Below are positions 47,030-55,858 of a stretch of DNA of 64,000 bases, in pieces. How positions within the stretch are numbered: position 1 is the first letter of the stretch; each line of letters starts with the position of its first letter. Source of the stretch: Capillimicrobium parvum (GTDB lineage Bacteria; Actinomycetota; Thermoleophilia; Solirubrobacterales; Solirubrobacteraceae); assembly GCF_021172045.1 (NCBI RefSeq), contig NZ_CP087164.1:4464001-4528000 (forward strand), in the 5' to 3' direction. The translations under genes and the position numbers were made by a program. The notes below the pieces were generated by a model. It worked only from the letters and a program-made list of their open reading frames with translations, searched no databases and was not told where the DNA came from.

Positions 47030-47468
47030 CCTCCAGGCGCTCCTGCTCGCGCGGCTGCGGCGACGGGGAGTCCGGCAGATCCTCGTGCAGCGCGGCGATC
47101 TGGCGGCGCAGCGCGTCGAGGGCCTCTTCGATGTGGCCGAGCCGGGTGTCCAGGCCGCCCGCGGCGCTCGCGTTCGCCAGCGTGGCGAGGCGCTCGTCGA
47201 GGCGGTCGACCCCATCCTCGATGCCCTCGAGCCGCTGGGACACCGATCGCAGCCGGCGCGTCAGGCGCTCGACGTCGGCCGCCGAGGGGATGTTCAGGGC
47301 CCCCATCGCGACCTCCTGGGCCGCCGCGGCCTTCTCGCGCGCCTCGAACGCCCGCGCGATCGCTCCGCTCACCAGCGGGTTCTCGAGCAGATCCTGGGCG
47401 AGCTTGCCCAGCGCGTCCTCTCCCGAGCGGCCGAGCCGCTGCTTGATCCCGTCGCCGCCTTCGGACAT
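47013..47468 (-). CDS. Coiled-coil protein of unknown function
   Basis: 151 residues from ATG 47468. An N-terminal helical segment (LGKLAQDLLENPLVSGAIARAFEAREKAA) precedes a heptad region (VERLTRRLRSVSQRLEGIEDGVDRLDERL) and an acidic, Pro-rich tail. It resembles the 83-residue neighbour in style and may act with it. TACCCT six bases before the ATG suggests leaderless expression. Its 3' end overlaps the phosphorylase gene by 17 bases. Confidence 0.62.
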   Translation of the reverse strand: MSEGGDGIKQRLGRSGEDALGKLAQDLLENPLVSGAIARAFEAREKAAAAQEVAMGALNIPSAADVERLTRRLRSVSQRLEGIEDGVDRLDERLATLANASAAGGLDTRLGHIEEALDALRRQIAALHEDLPDSPSPQPREQERLEVSEGA

Positions 47469-47474
47469 GCCCAC

Positions 47475-47803
47475 AGGGTACCCGCGGAGGCCGGCCCGAG
47501 ACAGACCTCGACCTCAGATGGAGGGTTCGGCTGAGAAGATCTCGTGAACCGACCGGAACAAACGCTTCAGTCCGCCGTTGGGGACGCCGATGCCTGTTGT
47601 GGGATGGCCGGCCGACCGCACCGCCTCACGCGCGCGCGCAAGAACTCGTCGCTGTGCAGCGCAAGTTCGACGGCGGTTGCGCGTTGCAGCCTCCGATCGA
47701 GATGGGTACCGTCCTGCGCCGTCGGTCCCGTGCCCGTGCTAGCTTCGAGCGCGCTGGTGCGGTCGTCGGCCCCGACGGGTGACCGGAGGAGGAGTCGGCG
47801 ATC
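47475..47803. other. 329-base gene-free region upstream of the wall hydrolase
   Basis: It holds the TACCCT box of the preceding minus-strand gene. It also holds a possible plus-strand -10, TAGCTT (47740-47745), about 60 bases before the hydrolase start. GGAGGAGGAG (47785-47794) serves as ribosome site. GGTTCGG can pair with a later GAACCGACC, hinting at leader structure. I looked for a cyclic di-AMP (ydaO-type) riboswitch and could not find its conserved segments. Confidence 0.4.
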
Positions 47804-50389
47804 TTGAACATGATCAGGCGCAAGCTGCTCATTCTGCTGTTCGGCGTCGCCCTCGTGGCGGCGCTCGTCGCATTGCCGACCGGCTCAGCATCCGCCGAGC
47901 AGCGCACGCTCCTGGTCACCCTCCTGGGCGGTCAGCAGATCACCGTGACCGTCGACGTGCCGCCCGGCACGCCGCTCGACCAGATCCAGATCCCCGGGGT
48001 CAACGGCGTGATCGTCTCGGTCTCCGAGATCGGCGGCCCGCCCGCCGCACCCGAGGCGCCGGCGACCGCGCCCGCCGAGACGACCCCGCAGGCCACGACA
48101 CCGGCCGAGACGACCCCGGCCACACCGACGACGCCCACCACGCCGTCGACGACGCCCACGACTCCCTCCACCACGACGCCGGCCACCTCCGGCGACGCCA
48201 AGCAGCCGGCCGGCGGCGATCCGGCGCGCGGCCCCAAGGCCGCGAAGGACGACAAGTCCCAGCGCGAGTCGCAGAAGACCACGACGTCCGACCCTAAGGC
48301 TCAACGCGAGGATGAGACCAAGGCCGACGCCAAGTCCCGGAAGGGCAGGAAGAAGAAGGGCCGCAACGGCATGACCGACCCCCGGGCCGACGGCGGCGAG
48401 CCCACGCCGGCGAACCCGACCTACACCCTCGCCGAGCCCGGCCCGGCGCCGATCGGCGTCCCGAACTTCTTCATCGAGAAGTTCCGCATCCCACCCTTCC
48501 TCCTGCCCATCTACCAGGCCGCCGGCATCGAGTACGGCGTGCGCTGGGAGGTCCTCGCGGCGATCAACGAGATCGAGACCGACTACGGCCGCAACCTCAA
48601 CGTGTCCACCGCCGGCGCGGTCGGCTGGATGCAGTTCCTGCCCTCGACGTGGAAGCAGTACGGCGTCGACGCCAACGACGACGGCCGCAAGGACCCGTAC
48701 AACCCGGTCGACGCGATCTTCGGCGCGGCGCGCTACCTCAAGGCGGCCGGCGCCTCCGGCGACCTGCGCAAGGCGATCTTCGCCTACAACCACGCCGACT
48801 GGTACGTCGACTCCGTCGTCCTGCGCGCCCGGCTCCTCGGCGGCCTGCCCGCGGACTTCGTCGGCTCGCTCACCGGCCTCACCCAGGGACGCTTCCCGGT
48901 CCACGCGCGCGCCGCCTACGCCGACGACATCTCCGAGCGCGAGGCGCTTCGCCGCGTCAAGCGCGGCCAGAACGCCGCGGTGCCCGTCGAGTCCCAGGAC
49001 AACCGGCGCTCCATCGACATCTTCGCCAAGGCCGGATCCCCCGTCGTCGCGGTCCAGGACGGCAGGATCGTCGCGATGGGCCGCTCCAAGCGCCTGGGCC
49101 GCTACATCCGCCTGCGCGACGCCTACGGCAACGTCTACACGTACGCGAACCTGAAGTCGCTCTCCACCGAGTACCCCGTGCCGAAGGCCCCGGCCGCCCC
49201 GTCGGGCGCGAAGGCCGCCAAGCCCGAGCAGGACGCCGCGTCGGCGAAGGAGCCGAAGGATCCGGTTCCCACGGCGCCCGCCACCGCCGGCCGCCAGACG
49301 GCAGACGCCCAGCGCCGGGGCAGGACGCGCCTGCACGCCAACCCGACGCGCCCGAGCGCGAAGAAGCAGACCGGCGCCACGAAGGCGCGCCTGTTCGCCA
49401 ACCCGTCGCGGCCCAACGTCCTCGACGCCGGCGGCCGGGAGCAGATCCTCGACGGCGGCGGCGCGCTCGGCGGCCTCACCACCGTCAAGGGCTACGTCGC
49501 CGGCGTGTACGGGCTCAAGAGCAAGGACGTCGTCCTCAAGCGCCTGAGGGTCGGCTCGCGCGTCATCGGCGGCACGATCCTCGGCCGCGTCGGCCGCCTC
49601 GCCGACGGCCGCTCGCCGCGGGTCACCTTCGCCATCCGCCCGGCGGGCCGCGGCGCGCCGCTCATCGATCCCAAGCCGATCCTCGACGGCTGGAAGCTGC
49701 TCGAGTCGACCGCCATCTACCGCGCCGAAGGCCGCAACGCGCTGACCGGGTCCGGCGACGACCCGAGCGTCGGCCAGGTCCTGCTGATGAGCAAGGACGA
49801 GCTCACGCGGCGCGTCCTCACCGACCCGCGCGTCGAGATCTACGACTGCGGCCAGAGCGACATCCGCAGCGGCGCCGTCGACCGCCGGGTCCTCGCCACG
49901 CTCGAGTTCCTGTCGGCCTCCGGCCTGCGCCCCACGGTGACCAGCATGCGCTGCGGGCACTCGTACCTCACGGCGTCGGGCAACGTCTCCGAGCACTCCA
50001 GCGGCGACGCGGTCGACATCGCGAAGATCAACGGCATCCCGATCCTCGGCCACCAGGGCGCCGGGTCGATCACCGACATCACGATCCGCCGCCTGCTCAC
50101 CCTGCAGGGCGTCATGGAGCCGCACCAGATCATCAGCCTCATGACCTACCCGGGCGCCGACAACACGCTGTCGCTGCCCGACCACGCGGACCACATCCAC
50201 GTCGGGTTCCGGCCGCTCGGCATCGCGGCGTCGCAGAAGTTCGACTCGGTCCTCAAGCCCGGCCAGTGGACCAGGTTGATCGATCGCCTCAATTCCCTGG
50301 ACAATCCGACGGTGTCCTTGCAGCCGTCGAAGTACGCGGTGACGGTCCCTGCGTCCGAGCGGGCGACCTCCGCCCACGACTCGGAATAG
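47804..50389 (+). CDS. Secreted cell-wall enzyme: lytic transglycosylase + degenerate M23 + M15-type peptidase
   Basis: 861 residues. TTG 47804 is nine bases after GGAGGAGGAG; ATG 47810 is the alternative. Signal peptide 1-32. A Thr/Pro spacer (about 83-130) and a Lys-rich stretch precede an MltB-like transglycosylase, with catalytic Glu258 in ETDYG and AVGWMQFLPSTW. Residues 394-455 and 560-632 look like the two halves of an M23 (LytM) domain. Its metal ligands are gone: FAKAGSPV, YTYANL and PRVTFAIRP replace the usual His positions. The halves are split by a 100-residue Ala/Lys linker. Residues 670-805 are an M15/VanY-like peptidase with SEHSSGDAVD (His731, Asp738) and HADHIH (797-799). Confidence 0.82.
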   Translation: MNMIRRKLLILLFGVALVAALVALPTGSASAEQRTLLVTLLGGQQITVTVDVPPGTPLDQIQIPGVNGVIVSVSEIGGPPAAPEAPATAPAETTPQATTPAETTPATPTTPTTPSTTPTTPSTTTPATSGDAKQPAGGDPARGPKAAKDDKSQRESQKTTTSDPKAQREDETKADAKSRKGRKKKGRNGMTDPRADGGEPTPANPTYTLAEPGPAPIGVPNFFIEKFRIPPFLLPIYQAAGIEYGVRWEVLAAINEIETDYGRNLNVSTAGAVGWMQFLPSTWKQYGVDANDDGRKDPYNPVDAIFGAARYLKAAGASGDLRKAIFAYNHADWYVDSVVLRARLLGGLPADFVGSLTGLTQGRFPVHARAAYADDISEREALRRVKRGQNAAVPVESQDNRRSIDIFAKAGSPVVAVQDGRIVAMGRSKRLGRYIRLRDAYGNVYTYANLKSLSTEYPVPKAPAAPSGAKAAKPEQDAASAKEPKDPVPTAPATAGRQTADAQRRGRTRLHANPTRPSAKKQTGATKARLFANPSRPNVLDAGGREQILDGGGALGGLTTVKGYVAGVYGLKSKDVVLKRLRVGSRVIGGTILGRVGRLADGRSPRVTFAIRPAGRGAPLIDPKPILDGWKLLESTAIYRAEGRNALTGSGDDPSVGQVLLMSKDELTRRVLTDPRVEIYDCGQSDIRSGAVDRRVLATLEFLSASGLRPTVTSMRCGHSYLTASGNVSEHSSGDAVDIAKINGIPILGHQGAGSITDITIRRLLTLQGVMEPHQIISLMTYPGADNTLSLPDHADHIHVGFRPLGIAASQKFDSVLKPGQWTRLIDRLNSLDNPTVSLQPSKYAVTVPASERATSAHDSE

Positions 50390-51258
50390 CCAGGCAGTTC
50401 CGCTTCGCGCAGTTCGAGTTCCCGTGGGCGCTGGGACCGCCCGATGGGCGCTACGTGCTGCGCCCCCACGCCGGCGAGGACCCCAGCCACGTCCTCGTGC
50501 TCGGCACGCTGGGCGCCCAGCAGCGCCGGTTCGTGCGCCGGCGCCGGGCCAGGGCGGTCGCGCCGCAGCCCGCTCCCGCGGCCGTCCCGGTGACGCGGGC
50601 GACCGTGATCGACGCGGCGGCCCTCGACAGCGAGGCGGCCGCCCAGCGCTGGCTGGACGGCGCCGACCACGAGGCCCACGTCGCCGCGGCGATCGTCACC
50701 CTCAACCGGGTGCTCCAGGCCCATCGCATCGCGACCGCGGACGCGACCCCGCGCGACGTCGGCCGCGCCCAGGCGCTGGCGGTGCGCGTCGGCTACGGCG
50801 CGGGCGAGGAGGTGGCCGACGGCCGCCACAGCGCCGCGCTCGAGCTGCCGCCACCGTCCGGCGACGCCTCCGGGCTCGTGCCCGGCGGGCGGCGCTCCGC
50901 GGCGCTGCGTCCGCAGGAGCGCCTCGCCGCACTGCTCAGCGGCCGCGATGCCGCGCTCGCCTGCGAGGAGCTCGCCCTGCGCGCCCGGGCCGACCTGGCG
51001 GCGGGCCGCTGGCGGGAGGCCGCCCTGACCCTGCGCGTGGCGGTGGAGGCGGCCCTGTCGGAGCTCGACCCGTGGCGCGACCGCGGCGACCTCGCCACCC
51101 GACTCATCCAGCTGGCCGCCGCGCGCGAGGAGGTGGCCGCCGCCGCGCACCGGGCGCTCGAGGGCGGGTTGGACGCGACCGAGCAGGAGATCGTCGACCG
51201 CGTGCTCAGCTGGCTGGAGGCGGCGCTGCGCGCCCGGACCGCGAGCGGGATCGAATGA
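50386..51258 (+). CDS. Conserved helical protein of unknown function
   Basis: About 290 residues. The N-terminal part (RQFRFAQFEFPWALGPPDGRY, VLRPHAG, HVLVLGTLGA) is aromatic-rich and clearly coding. A middle helical region and a C-terminal all-alpha bundle (DLATRLIQLAAAREEVAAAAHRALE) follow. No ATG, GTG or TTG precedes the N-terminal block. An ATA at 50386 overlaps the TAG of the previous gene (ATAG) and is the likely start; the first conventional one is GTG 50455. I recognise no family. It is co-transcribed with the wall hydrolase. Confidence 0.65.
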   Translation: MARQFRFAQFEFPWALGPPDGRYVLRPHAGEDPSHVLVLGTLGAQQRRFVRRRRARAVAPQPAPAAVPVTRATVIDAAALDSEAAAQRWLDGADHEAHVAAAIVTLNRVLQAHRIATADATPRDVGRAQALAVRVGYGAGEEVADGRHSAALELPPPSGDASGLVPGGRRSAALRPQERLAALLSGRDAALACEELALRARADLAAGRWREAALTLRVAVEAALSELDPWRDRGDLATRLIQLAAAREEVAAAAHRALEGGLDATEQEIVDRVLSWLEAALRARTASGIE

Positions 51259-51301
51259 GACCCCGCGGGTCCTCGTTCGCCGGCACCACGGAGGATGACG
51301 G

Positions 51302-51865
51302 GTGAGCGACCTGGTCGACGGGCCCGACGGCCGCCCGCGCTGCGCGTGGGCCACGTCCACGGAGGACTACCTGCGCTACCACGACGAGGAGTGGGGCCGG
51401 CCGGTGCACGGCGACGACGCCCTCTTCGAACGCCTCTGCCTGGAAGCGTTCCAGTCCGGGCTGTCGTGGCTGACCATCCTGCGCAAGCGCGAGAGCTTCC
51501 GCGCGGCGTTCGCCGGCTTCCACATCCCCGCCGTCGCCGCGTTCGGCGAGAGGGACCGCGCGCGCCTGCTCGCCGATGCCGGCATCGTGCGCAACCGGGC
51601 GAAGGTCGACGCGGCGATCCGCAACGCGCAGGCCGCCGCCGCGCTCGACGGGGCGCTCACGGATCTGGTCTGGTCCTTCGCGCCCCCGCCGCGCCCGGCG
51701 CCGGGGACCTTCGCCGACGTCCCGGCGAACACGCCGGAGTCCGCGGCGCTCGCCAAGGAGCTCAAGCGGCGCGGCTTCGTCTTCGTCGGGCCGACCACCG
51801 CCTACGCGACGATGCAGGCCTGCGGGCTGGTCAACGACCACCTCGCCGGCTGCGCCGCGCGCTGA
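51302..51865 (+). CDS. tag: DNA-3-methyladenine glycosylase I
   Basis: 187 residues. RCAWATSTEDYLRYHDEEWGRPVHGDDALFERLCLEAFQSGLSWLTIL is the classic Tag opening, with the base-binding Glu/Trp residues. GFVFVGPTTAYATMQACGLVNDH is the closing zinc-binding block. It removes alkylated adenine from DNA. GGAGG lies six bases before the GTG start. The nearest genes are unrelated. Confidence 0.93.
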   Translation: MSDLVDGPDGRPRCAWATSTEDYLRYHDEEWGRPVHGDDALFERLCLEAFQSGLSWLTILRKRESFRAAFAGFHIPAVAAFGERDRARLLADAGIVRNRAKVDAAIRNAQAAAALDGALTDLVWSFAPPPRPAPGTFADVPANTPESAALAKELKRRGFVFVGPTTAYATMQACGLVNDHLAGCAAR

Positions 51866-51936
51866 GCGGCGGCCGAGGCCCCCGCCGCCGCGCCCGCCCC
51901 GGTTTCCGGGCCGCGCCACCGGGCAGTGGACCGGCC

Positions 51937-53118
51937 ATGAGAGCTCTGACATGGCATGGCAAGCGCGACGTGCGCGTCGACACGGTCCCCGACCCGAAGA
52001 TCGAGCAGCCGACCGACGTCGTCATCCGCGTGACGACGTCGGGCATCTGCGGCTCGGACCTGCACCTGTACGAGGTCCTCGGCCCGTTCCTCGACGTCGG
52101 CGACATCCTCGGTCACGAGCCGATGGGCATCGTCGAGGAGGTCGGCAGCGCCGTCACCGCGGTCGAGCCCGGCGACCGCGTCGTCGTCCCCTTCAACGTC
52201 TCCTGCGGCACCTGCTTCATGTGCGGACAGGGGCTGCACTCGCAGTGCGAGACGACGCAGGTCCACGAGAAGGGCACCGGCGCCTCGCTGTTCGGCTACA
52301 CGAAGCTCTACGGCCAGGTGCCCGGCGGCCAGGCCGAGCTCCTGCGCGTGCCGTTCGGCAACAAGCTGCCGATCAAGGTCCCCGCGGGGCCGCCCGACGA
52401 GCGCTTCGTCTACCTGTCCGACGTGATGCCGACCGCCTGGCAGGCGGTCGAGTACGCCGCCATCCCGGACGGCGGCGCGGTCGCGGTGCTCGGCCTCGGC
52501 CCGATCGGCGACATGTGCTGCCGCATCGCGATGCACAAGGGCCACCGGGTGATCGGCGTCGACCTCGTGGACGAGCGCCTGCAGCGCGCCCGGCTGCGCG
52601 GCGTCGAGACGGTCGACCTGCGCGAGCACGAGGACGACCTCGGCGACGCGATCCGCGAGATGACCGACGGCCGCGGACCGGACTCCGTCATCGACGCGGT
52701 CGGCATGGAGGCCCACGGGTCGCCGGTCGGCAGGTTCGCCCAGCAGATGGCGGGGCTGCTCCCCGACGCGATCAGCCGGCCGATCATGGAGAAGGCGGGC
52801 ATCGACTCGCTCGCCGCCCTCTACGAGGCGATCGACATCGTCCGTCGCGGCGGCACCATCTCGCTGAGCGGCGTGTACGGCGGCATGGCCGACCCGATGC
52901 CGATGCTGCAGCTGTTCGACAAGCAGATCCAGCTGCGCATGGGCCAGGCCAACGTGCACCGCTGGGCGCCGGAGATCCTGCCGCTGCTGACCGACGGCGA
53001 CCCGCTCGGCGCGGAGGGCTTCGCCACCCACCACGTGCCGCTCGAGGAGGCGCCGCAGGCCTACGAGACGTTCCAGAAGAAGCAGGACGGCGCCGTCAAG
53101 ATCCTGCTGCACCCGTAG
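51937..53118 (+). CDS. Zinc-dependent alcohol dehydrogenase (formaldehyde/threonine dehydrogenase-like)
   Basis: 393 residues. Catalytic zinc residues lie in TSGICGSDLHLYE and LGHEPMGIVEEVGSAV. The structural zinc loop is present as SCGTCFMCGQGLHSQC. The NAD site is VAVLGLGPIGDMCCRIA. An insertion after the Rossmann core (PVGRFAQQMAGLLPDAISRPIMEK) is typical of glutathione-independent formaldehyde dehydrogenase-like enzymes. The real substrate is open. The last 23 bases overlap the convergent sirtuin gene. Confidence 0.88.
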   Translation: MRALTWHGKRDVRVDTVPDPKIEQPTDVVIRVTTSGICGSDLHLYEVLGPFLDVGDILGHEPMGIVEEVGSAVTAVEPGDRVVVPFNVSCGTCFMCGQGLHSQCETTQVHEKGTGASLFGYTKLYGQVPGGQAELLRVPFGNKLPIKVPAGPPDERFVYLSDVMPTAWQAVEYAAIPDGGAVAVLGLGPIGDMCCRIAMHKGHRVIGVDLVDERLQRARLRGVETVDLREHEDDLGDAIREMTDGRGPDSVIDAVGMEAHGSPVGRFAQQMAGLLPDAISRPIMEKAGIDSLAALYEAIDIVRRGGTISLSGVYGGMADPMPMLQLFDKQIQLRMGQANVHRWAPEILPLLTDGDPLGAEGFATHHVPLEEAPQAYETFQKKQDGAVKILLHP

Positions 53119-53857
53119 CGGCGAGCACGGCCTCCAGCTCGGAGACGACGTCGCCGGTCAGCTTGACCGCCGCGACGTCGTCGTAGGGCGTGGGGCCCTG
53201 CGTGACGATCGCCACCGCGCCGCCGGCGTCGAGCGTCACGTCGACGAGCCCCGCCACCGGCCACACCTCGAGCGACGAGCCGACGCACAGCAGCACGTCG
53301 GCGAACGCGGCCAGCCGGGTCGCCTCGGCGATCGCGGCCTCCGGCAGCATCTCGCCGAACAGGACGACGTCGGGCTTCAGCGGCCGCGCGCAGTCACAGC
53401 GCGGCACGCCGGCGGCGTCGGCCTCCAAGCGCTCGCGCACGTCGGCCAGCGGGTAGCGCGCCCCGCAGGCCAGGCACGACGACGTCTCGATCGTCCCGTG
53501 CACCTCGATGAGCCGCCGGGTGCCCGCCTTGCGGTGCAGCACGTCGATGTTCTGGGTGACGACCGCGTCGACCACGCCGCAGCGCTCGAGCTCCGCGAGC
53601 GCGGCGTGGGCCCCGTTGGGCTCCTTGCCCTCCAGGACGTGGAACCGGTGGCCGTAGAACGCCCAGAAGCGCTGGGGGTCGCGCCGCCAGGCGTCGATGT
53701 GGGCGACCTCCATCGGGTTCACGTTCTCCCACAGGCCGGTCTGCGGCGTGCGGAAGTCGGGGATCCCCGACGGCACCGAGATGCCCGCGCCGGTGAGCGC
53801 GACGACCGAGCCGGCGCCGCGCAGCATCCCGGCGAGCTGGGCTACTTCCCCCGCCAC
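53096..53857 (-). CDS. SIR2-family NAD-dependent protein deacylase
   Basis: 253 residues from GTG 53857; ATG 53827 is the alternative. VVALTGAGISVPSGIPDFRTPQTGLWE and 'TQNIDVLHRKAG' and the active-site histidine in VHGTIETSSC are intact. Zinc cysteines appear as CLAC...CDC. This is slightly non-standard, because the second pair is C-D-C rather than C-x-x-C. It removes acyl groups from lysines and so may regulate acyl-CoA metabolism. Its start overlaps the end of the beta-oxidation gene by 16 bases, so the two are coupled. Confidence 0.9.
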   Translation of the reverse strand: MAGEVAQLAGMLRGAGSVVALTGAGISVPSGIPDFRTPQTGLWENVNPMEVAHIDAWRRDPQRFWAFYGHRFHVLEGKEPNGAHAALAELERCGVVDAVVTQNIDVLHRKAGTRRLIEVHGTIETSSCLACGARYPLADVRERLEADAAGVPRCDCARPLKPDVVLFGEMLPEAAIAEATRLAAFADVLLCVGSSLEVWPVAGLVDVTLDAGGAVAIVTQGPTPYDDVAAVKLTGDVVSELEAVLAATGAAGS

Positions 53858-55842
53858 GTCGGCTGCCGCTTGCCCAGGAACGCGCCGATGCCCTCCCGGG
53901 CGTCCTCGGTGACGAACACGTCGATGAACGCGGCGCGCTCGGCCGCCAGCCCCGCGTCGAGGTCGGCCGCCGCGGAGACCCGCTTGATCTGCGCGACCGC
54001 CAGCGGCGCCTGGCCGGCGAGCCTGCGCGCCCAGGCCAGCGCGGTGTCGAGCAGCTCGTGGTCGGGCACGACCGCCGCGGCGAGGCCGAACTCGAACGCC
54101 TCCTCGCCGGTGATCGCGTCGCCGGTGAGGTTCATCTCGAGCGCCTTGCTCGCCCCCACCAGCCGCGGCAGGCGCTGGGTGCCGCCGAAGCCGGGGACGA
54201 TGCCGAGGTTGATCTCCGGCTGGCCGAAGAGCGCGGACTCCGCGGCGATGCGCACGTCGCACGCCATCGCCAGCTCGCAGCCGCCGCCGTAGGCGATCGC
54301 GTTGACCGCGGCGATCGTCGCGATCCCGCTGCGCTCCATGTCGCGGAACAGGCCGTGGATCTGGTCGAGCATCGCGCGCCCGCTCTTCTCGTCGAGCGTC
54401 GTGAACGCCTTGATGTCGGCGCCCGCGCAGAACAGGAGCGGGTTGCCCGAGGCGATGACGAGCGCGCGCACGCCGGAGCCCTTCACGCGCTCCCAGGTGC
54501 GGCTCAGCGCCTCGATGACCGCGGGCGACAGCGAGTTCGCCGGCGGGTTGTTCAGCCACGCGATCGCCACGTCGCCGCGCGTCTCGAGCTGCACCGGGCC
54601 CTCCGCGAAGCCCTCGTCGGGGCGCGGCCACGGGAAGAAGCCCTGACCGGACTTCTGGCCCAGGCGGCCCTGCGCGACAAGGCGCTTGAGGATCGCCGGC
54701 GGGGCGAAGCGGTCGCCGTGGCGCTCCTCGGCGGCCTGGAGGCGCTCGAGCGTCGCGTCGAGGCCCTCGACGTCGGCGCGCAGCAGCGGCGGCATGATCC
54801 CGCGCCGCGGGTCCAGCCCGGCACCGGCCATCAGGCCGAGGTCGATCGCCCGGGTCTGCGCGACGCGCTCCTCGAGCACGAGGCAGGCCTCGATCAGCAT
54901 CTTGAGGATGTAGAGCTCGGCCAACTCGTCGGCGTCGGCATCGGCGTCGCCGGCGATCTGCGGCTCGCCGTCCTTGTAGAAGCCGGCGCCGCCCGTCTTC
55001 GCGCCGAGCTGGCGGTCGGCGACGAGCCGCCTCATCCCCTCGTGGACGTAGAAGCGCTCGGGCCCGTAGGACTCGAGCAGGTGCTCGCCGACGTGCAGGA
55101 CGGTGTCGAGGCCGAGCAGGTCGATGAGGAAGAACGGCCCCATCGGCGCGACGTTCCTCGCGCCGACGCCCTCGTCGATCTGCTTGATCGACAGCCCACG
55201 CTCCTCCTGGGCGCGGAAGATCTCCGACAGCCCGGAGGTCAGGATGCGGTTCACGACGAACCCGGGGGCGTCTGCGCAGGCGATCGGCTGCTTGCGGATG
55301 GCCTGGGCGAAGTTGATCGCCGCGGTCAGGGTCTCCGGGGAGGTCTCGTCGCCCTCGACGATCTCGATGAGCGGCATGACGCTCGCCGGGTAGAAGAAGT
55401 GGAACCCGCAGACCTGCTCCGGGCGGCCCGTGGCGTCGGCGATCTCGGTGATCGACAGCGACGAGGTGTTCGTCGCCAGGATGGCGTGGCCGGGCGTCAC
55501 CGTGTCGAGATCGGCGAAGACGGCCTGCTTGATCTCCATCCGCTCGGGCACGGCCTCGATCACGAGGTCGACGTCGCCGAATCCGTCGTAGGACGTCGTG
55601 CCCGTGATGCGGCCGAGGATCTCCTGCACCGCGGCGTCCGCCTGCTCCTGGGTGATCTTCTCCTTCTCGACCAGGCGCGCCTGCGCCCCGGCGGTCACCT
55701 CGCGCGCCCTTTCGAGGCCGACGTCGACGAACTTCCGGTCGATGTCCTTGAGGACGACGGGGATGCCCGCGGCGGCGATGACCTGGGCGATCTCTCCGCC
55801 CATGGTGCCGGCGCCGACGACGGCGGCCTTGAAGACGAACAT
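53842..55842 (-). CDS. Fused 3-hydroxyacyl-CoA dehydrogenase / enoyl-CoA hydratase
   Basis: 666 residues, two steps of beta-oxidation in one chain. The N-terminal dehydrogenase has AVVGAGTMGGEIAQVIAAAG, 'ATNTSSLSITEIA' and HFFYPASVMPLIEIV. The C-terminal crotonase has FCAGADIKAFTTL and NAIAYGGGCELAMACDVRIA, with oxyanion glycines and the second glutamate near FGQPEINLGIVPG. The order is dehydrogenase first, the reverse of E. coli FadB. TACCCT eight bases before the ATG suggests a leaderless mRNA. The sirtuin follows in the same operon. Confidence 0.93.
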   Translation of the reverse strand: MFVFKAAVVGAGTMGGEIAQVIAAAGIPVVLKDIDRKFVDVGLERAREVTAGAQARLVEKEKITQEQADAAVQEILGRITGTTSYDGFGDVDLVIEAVPERMEIKQAVFADLDTVTPGHAILATNTSSLSITEIADATGRPEQVCGFHFFYPASVMPLIEIVEGDETSPETLTAAINFAQAIRKQPIACADAPGFVVNRILTSGLSEIFRAQEERGLSIKQIDEGVGARNVAPMGPFFLIDLLGLDTVLHVGEHLLESYGPERFYVHEGMRRLVADRQLGAKTGGAGFYKDGEPQIAGDADADADELAELYILKMLIEACLVLEERVAQTRAIDLGLMAGAGLDPRRGIMPPLLRADVEGLDATLERLQAAEERHGDRFAPPAILKRLVAQGRLGQKSGQGFFPWPRPDEGFAEGPVQLETRGDVAIAWLNNPPANSLSPAVIEALSRTWERVKGSGVRALVIASGNPLLFCAGADIKAFTTLDEKSGRAMLDQIHGLFRDMERSGIATIAAVNAIAYGGGCELAMACDVRIAAESALFGQPEINLGIVPGFGGTQRLPRLVGASKALEMNLTGDAITGEEAFEFGLAAAVVPDHELLDTALAWARRLAGQAPLAVAQIKRVSAAADLDAGLAAERAAFIDVFVTEDAREGIGAFLGKRQPTWRGK

Positions 55843-55858
55843 GGTGCCGGAGGGTAGG

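Noticed and set aside
47475-47803. Cyclic di-AMP (ydaO) riboswitch before the wall hydrolase
   Set aside because: The gene context is typical, but the conserved riboswitch segments could not be found.
47544-47807. Plus-strand 87-codon frame before the wall hydrolase
   Set aside because: Ser/Arg-rich composition, no ribosome site, and it runs through the ribosome-binding region of the next gene.
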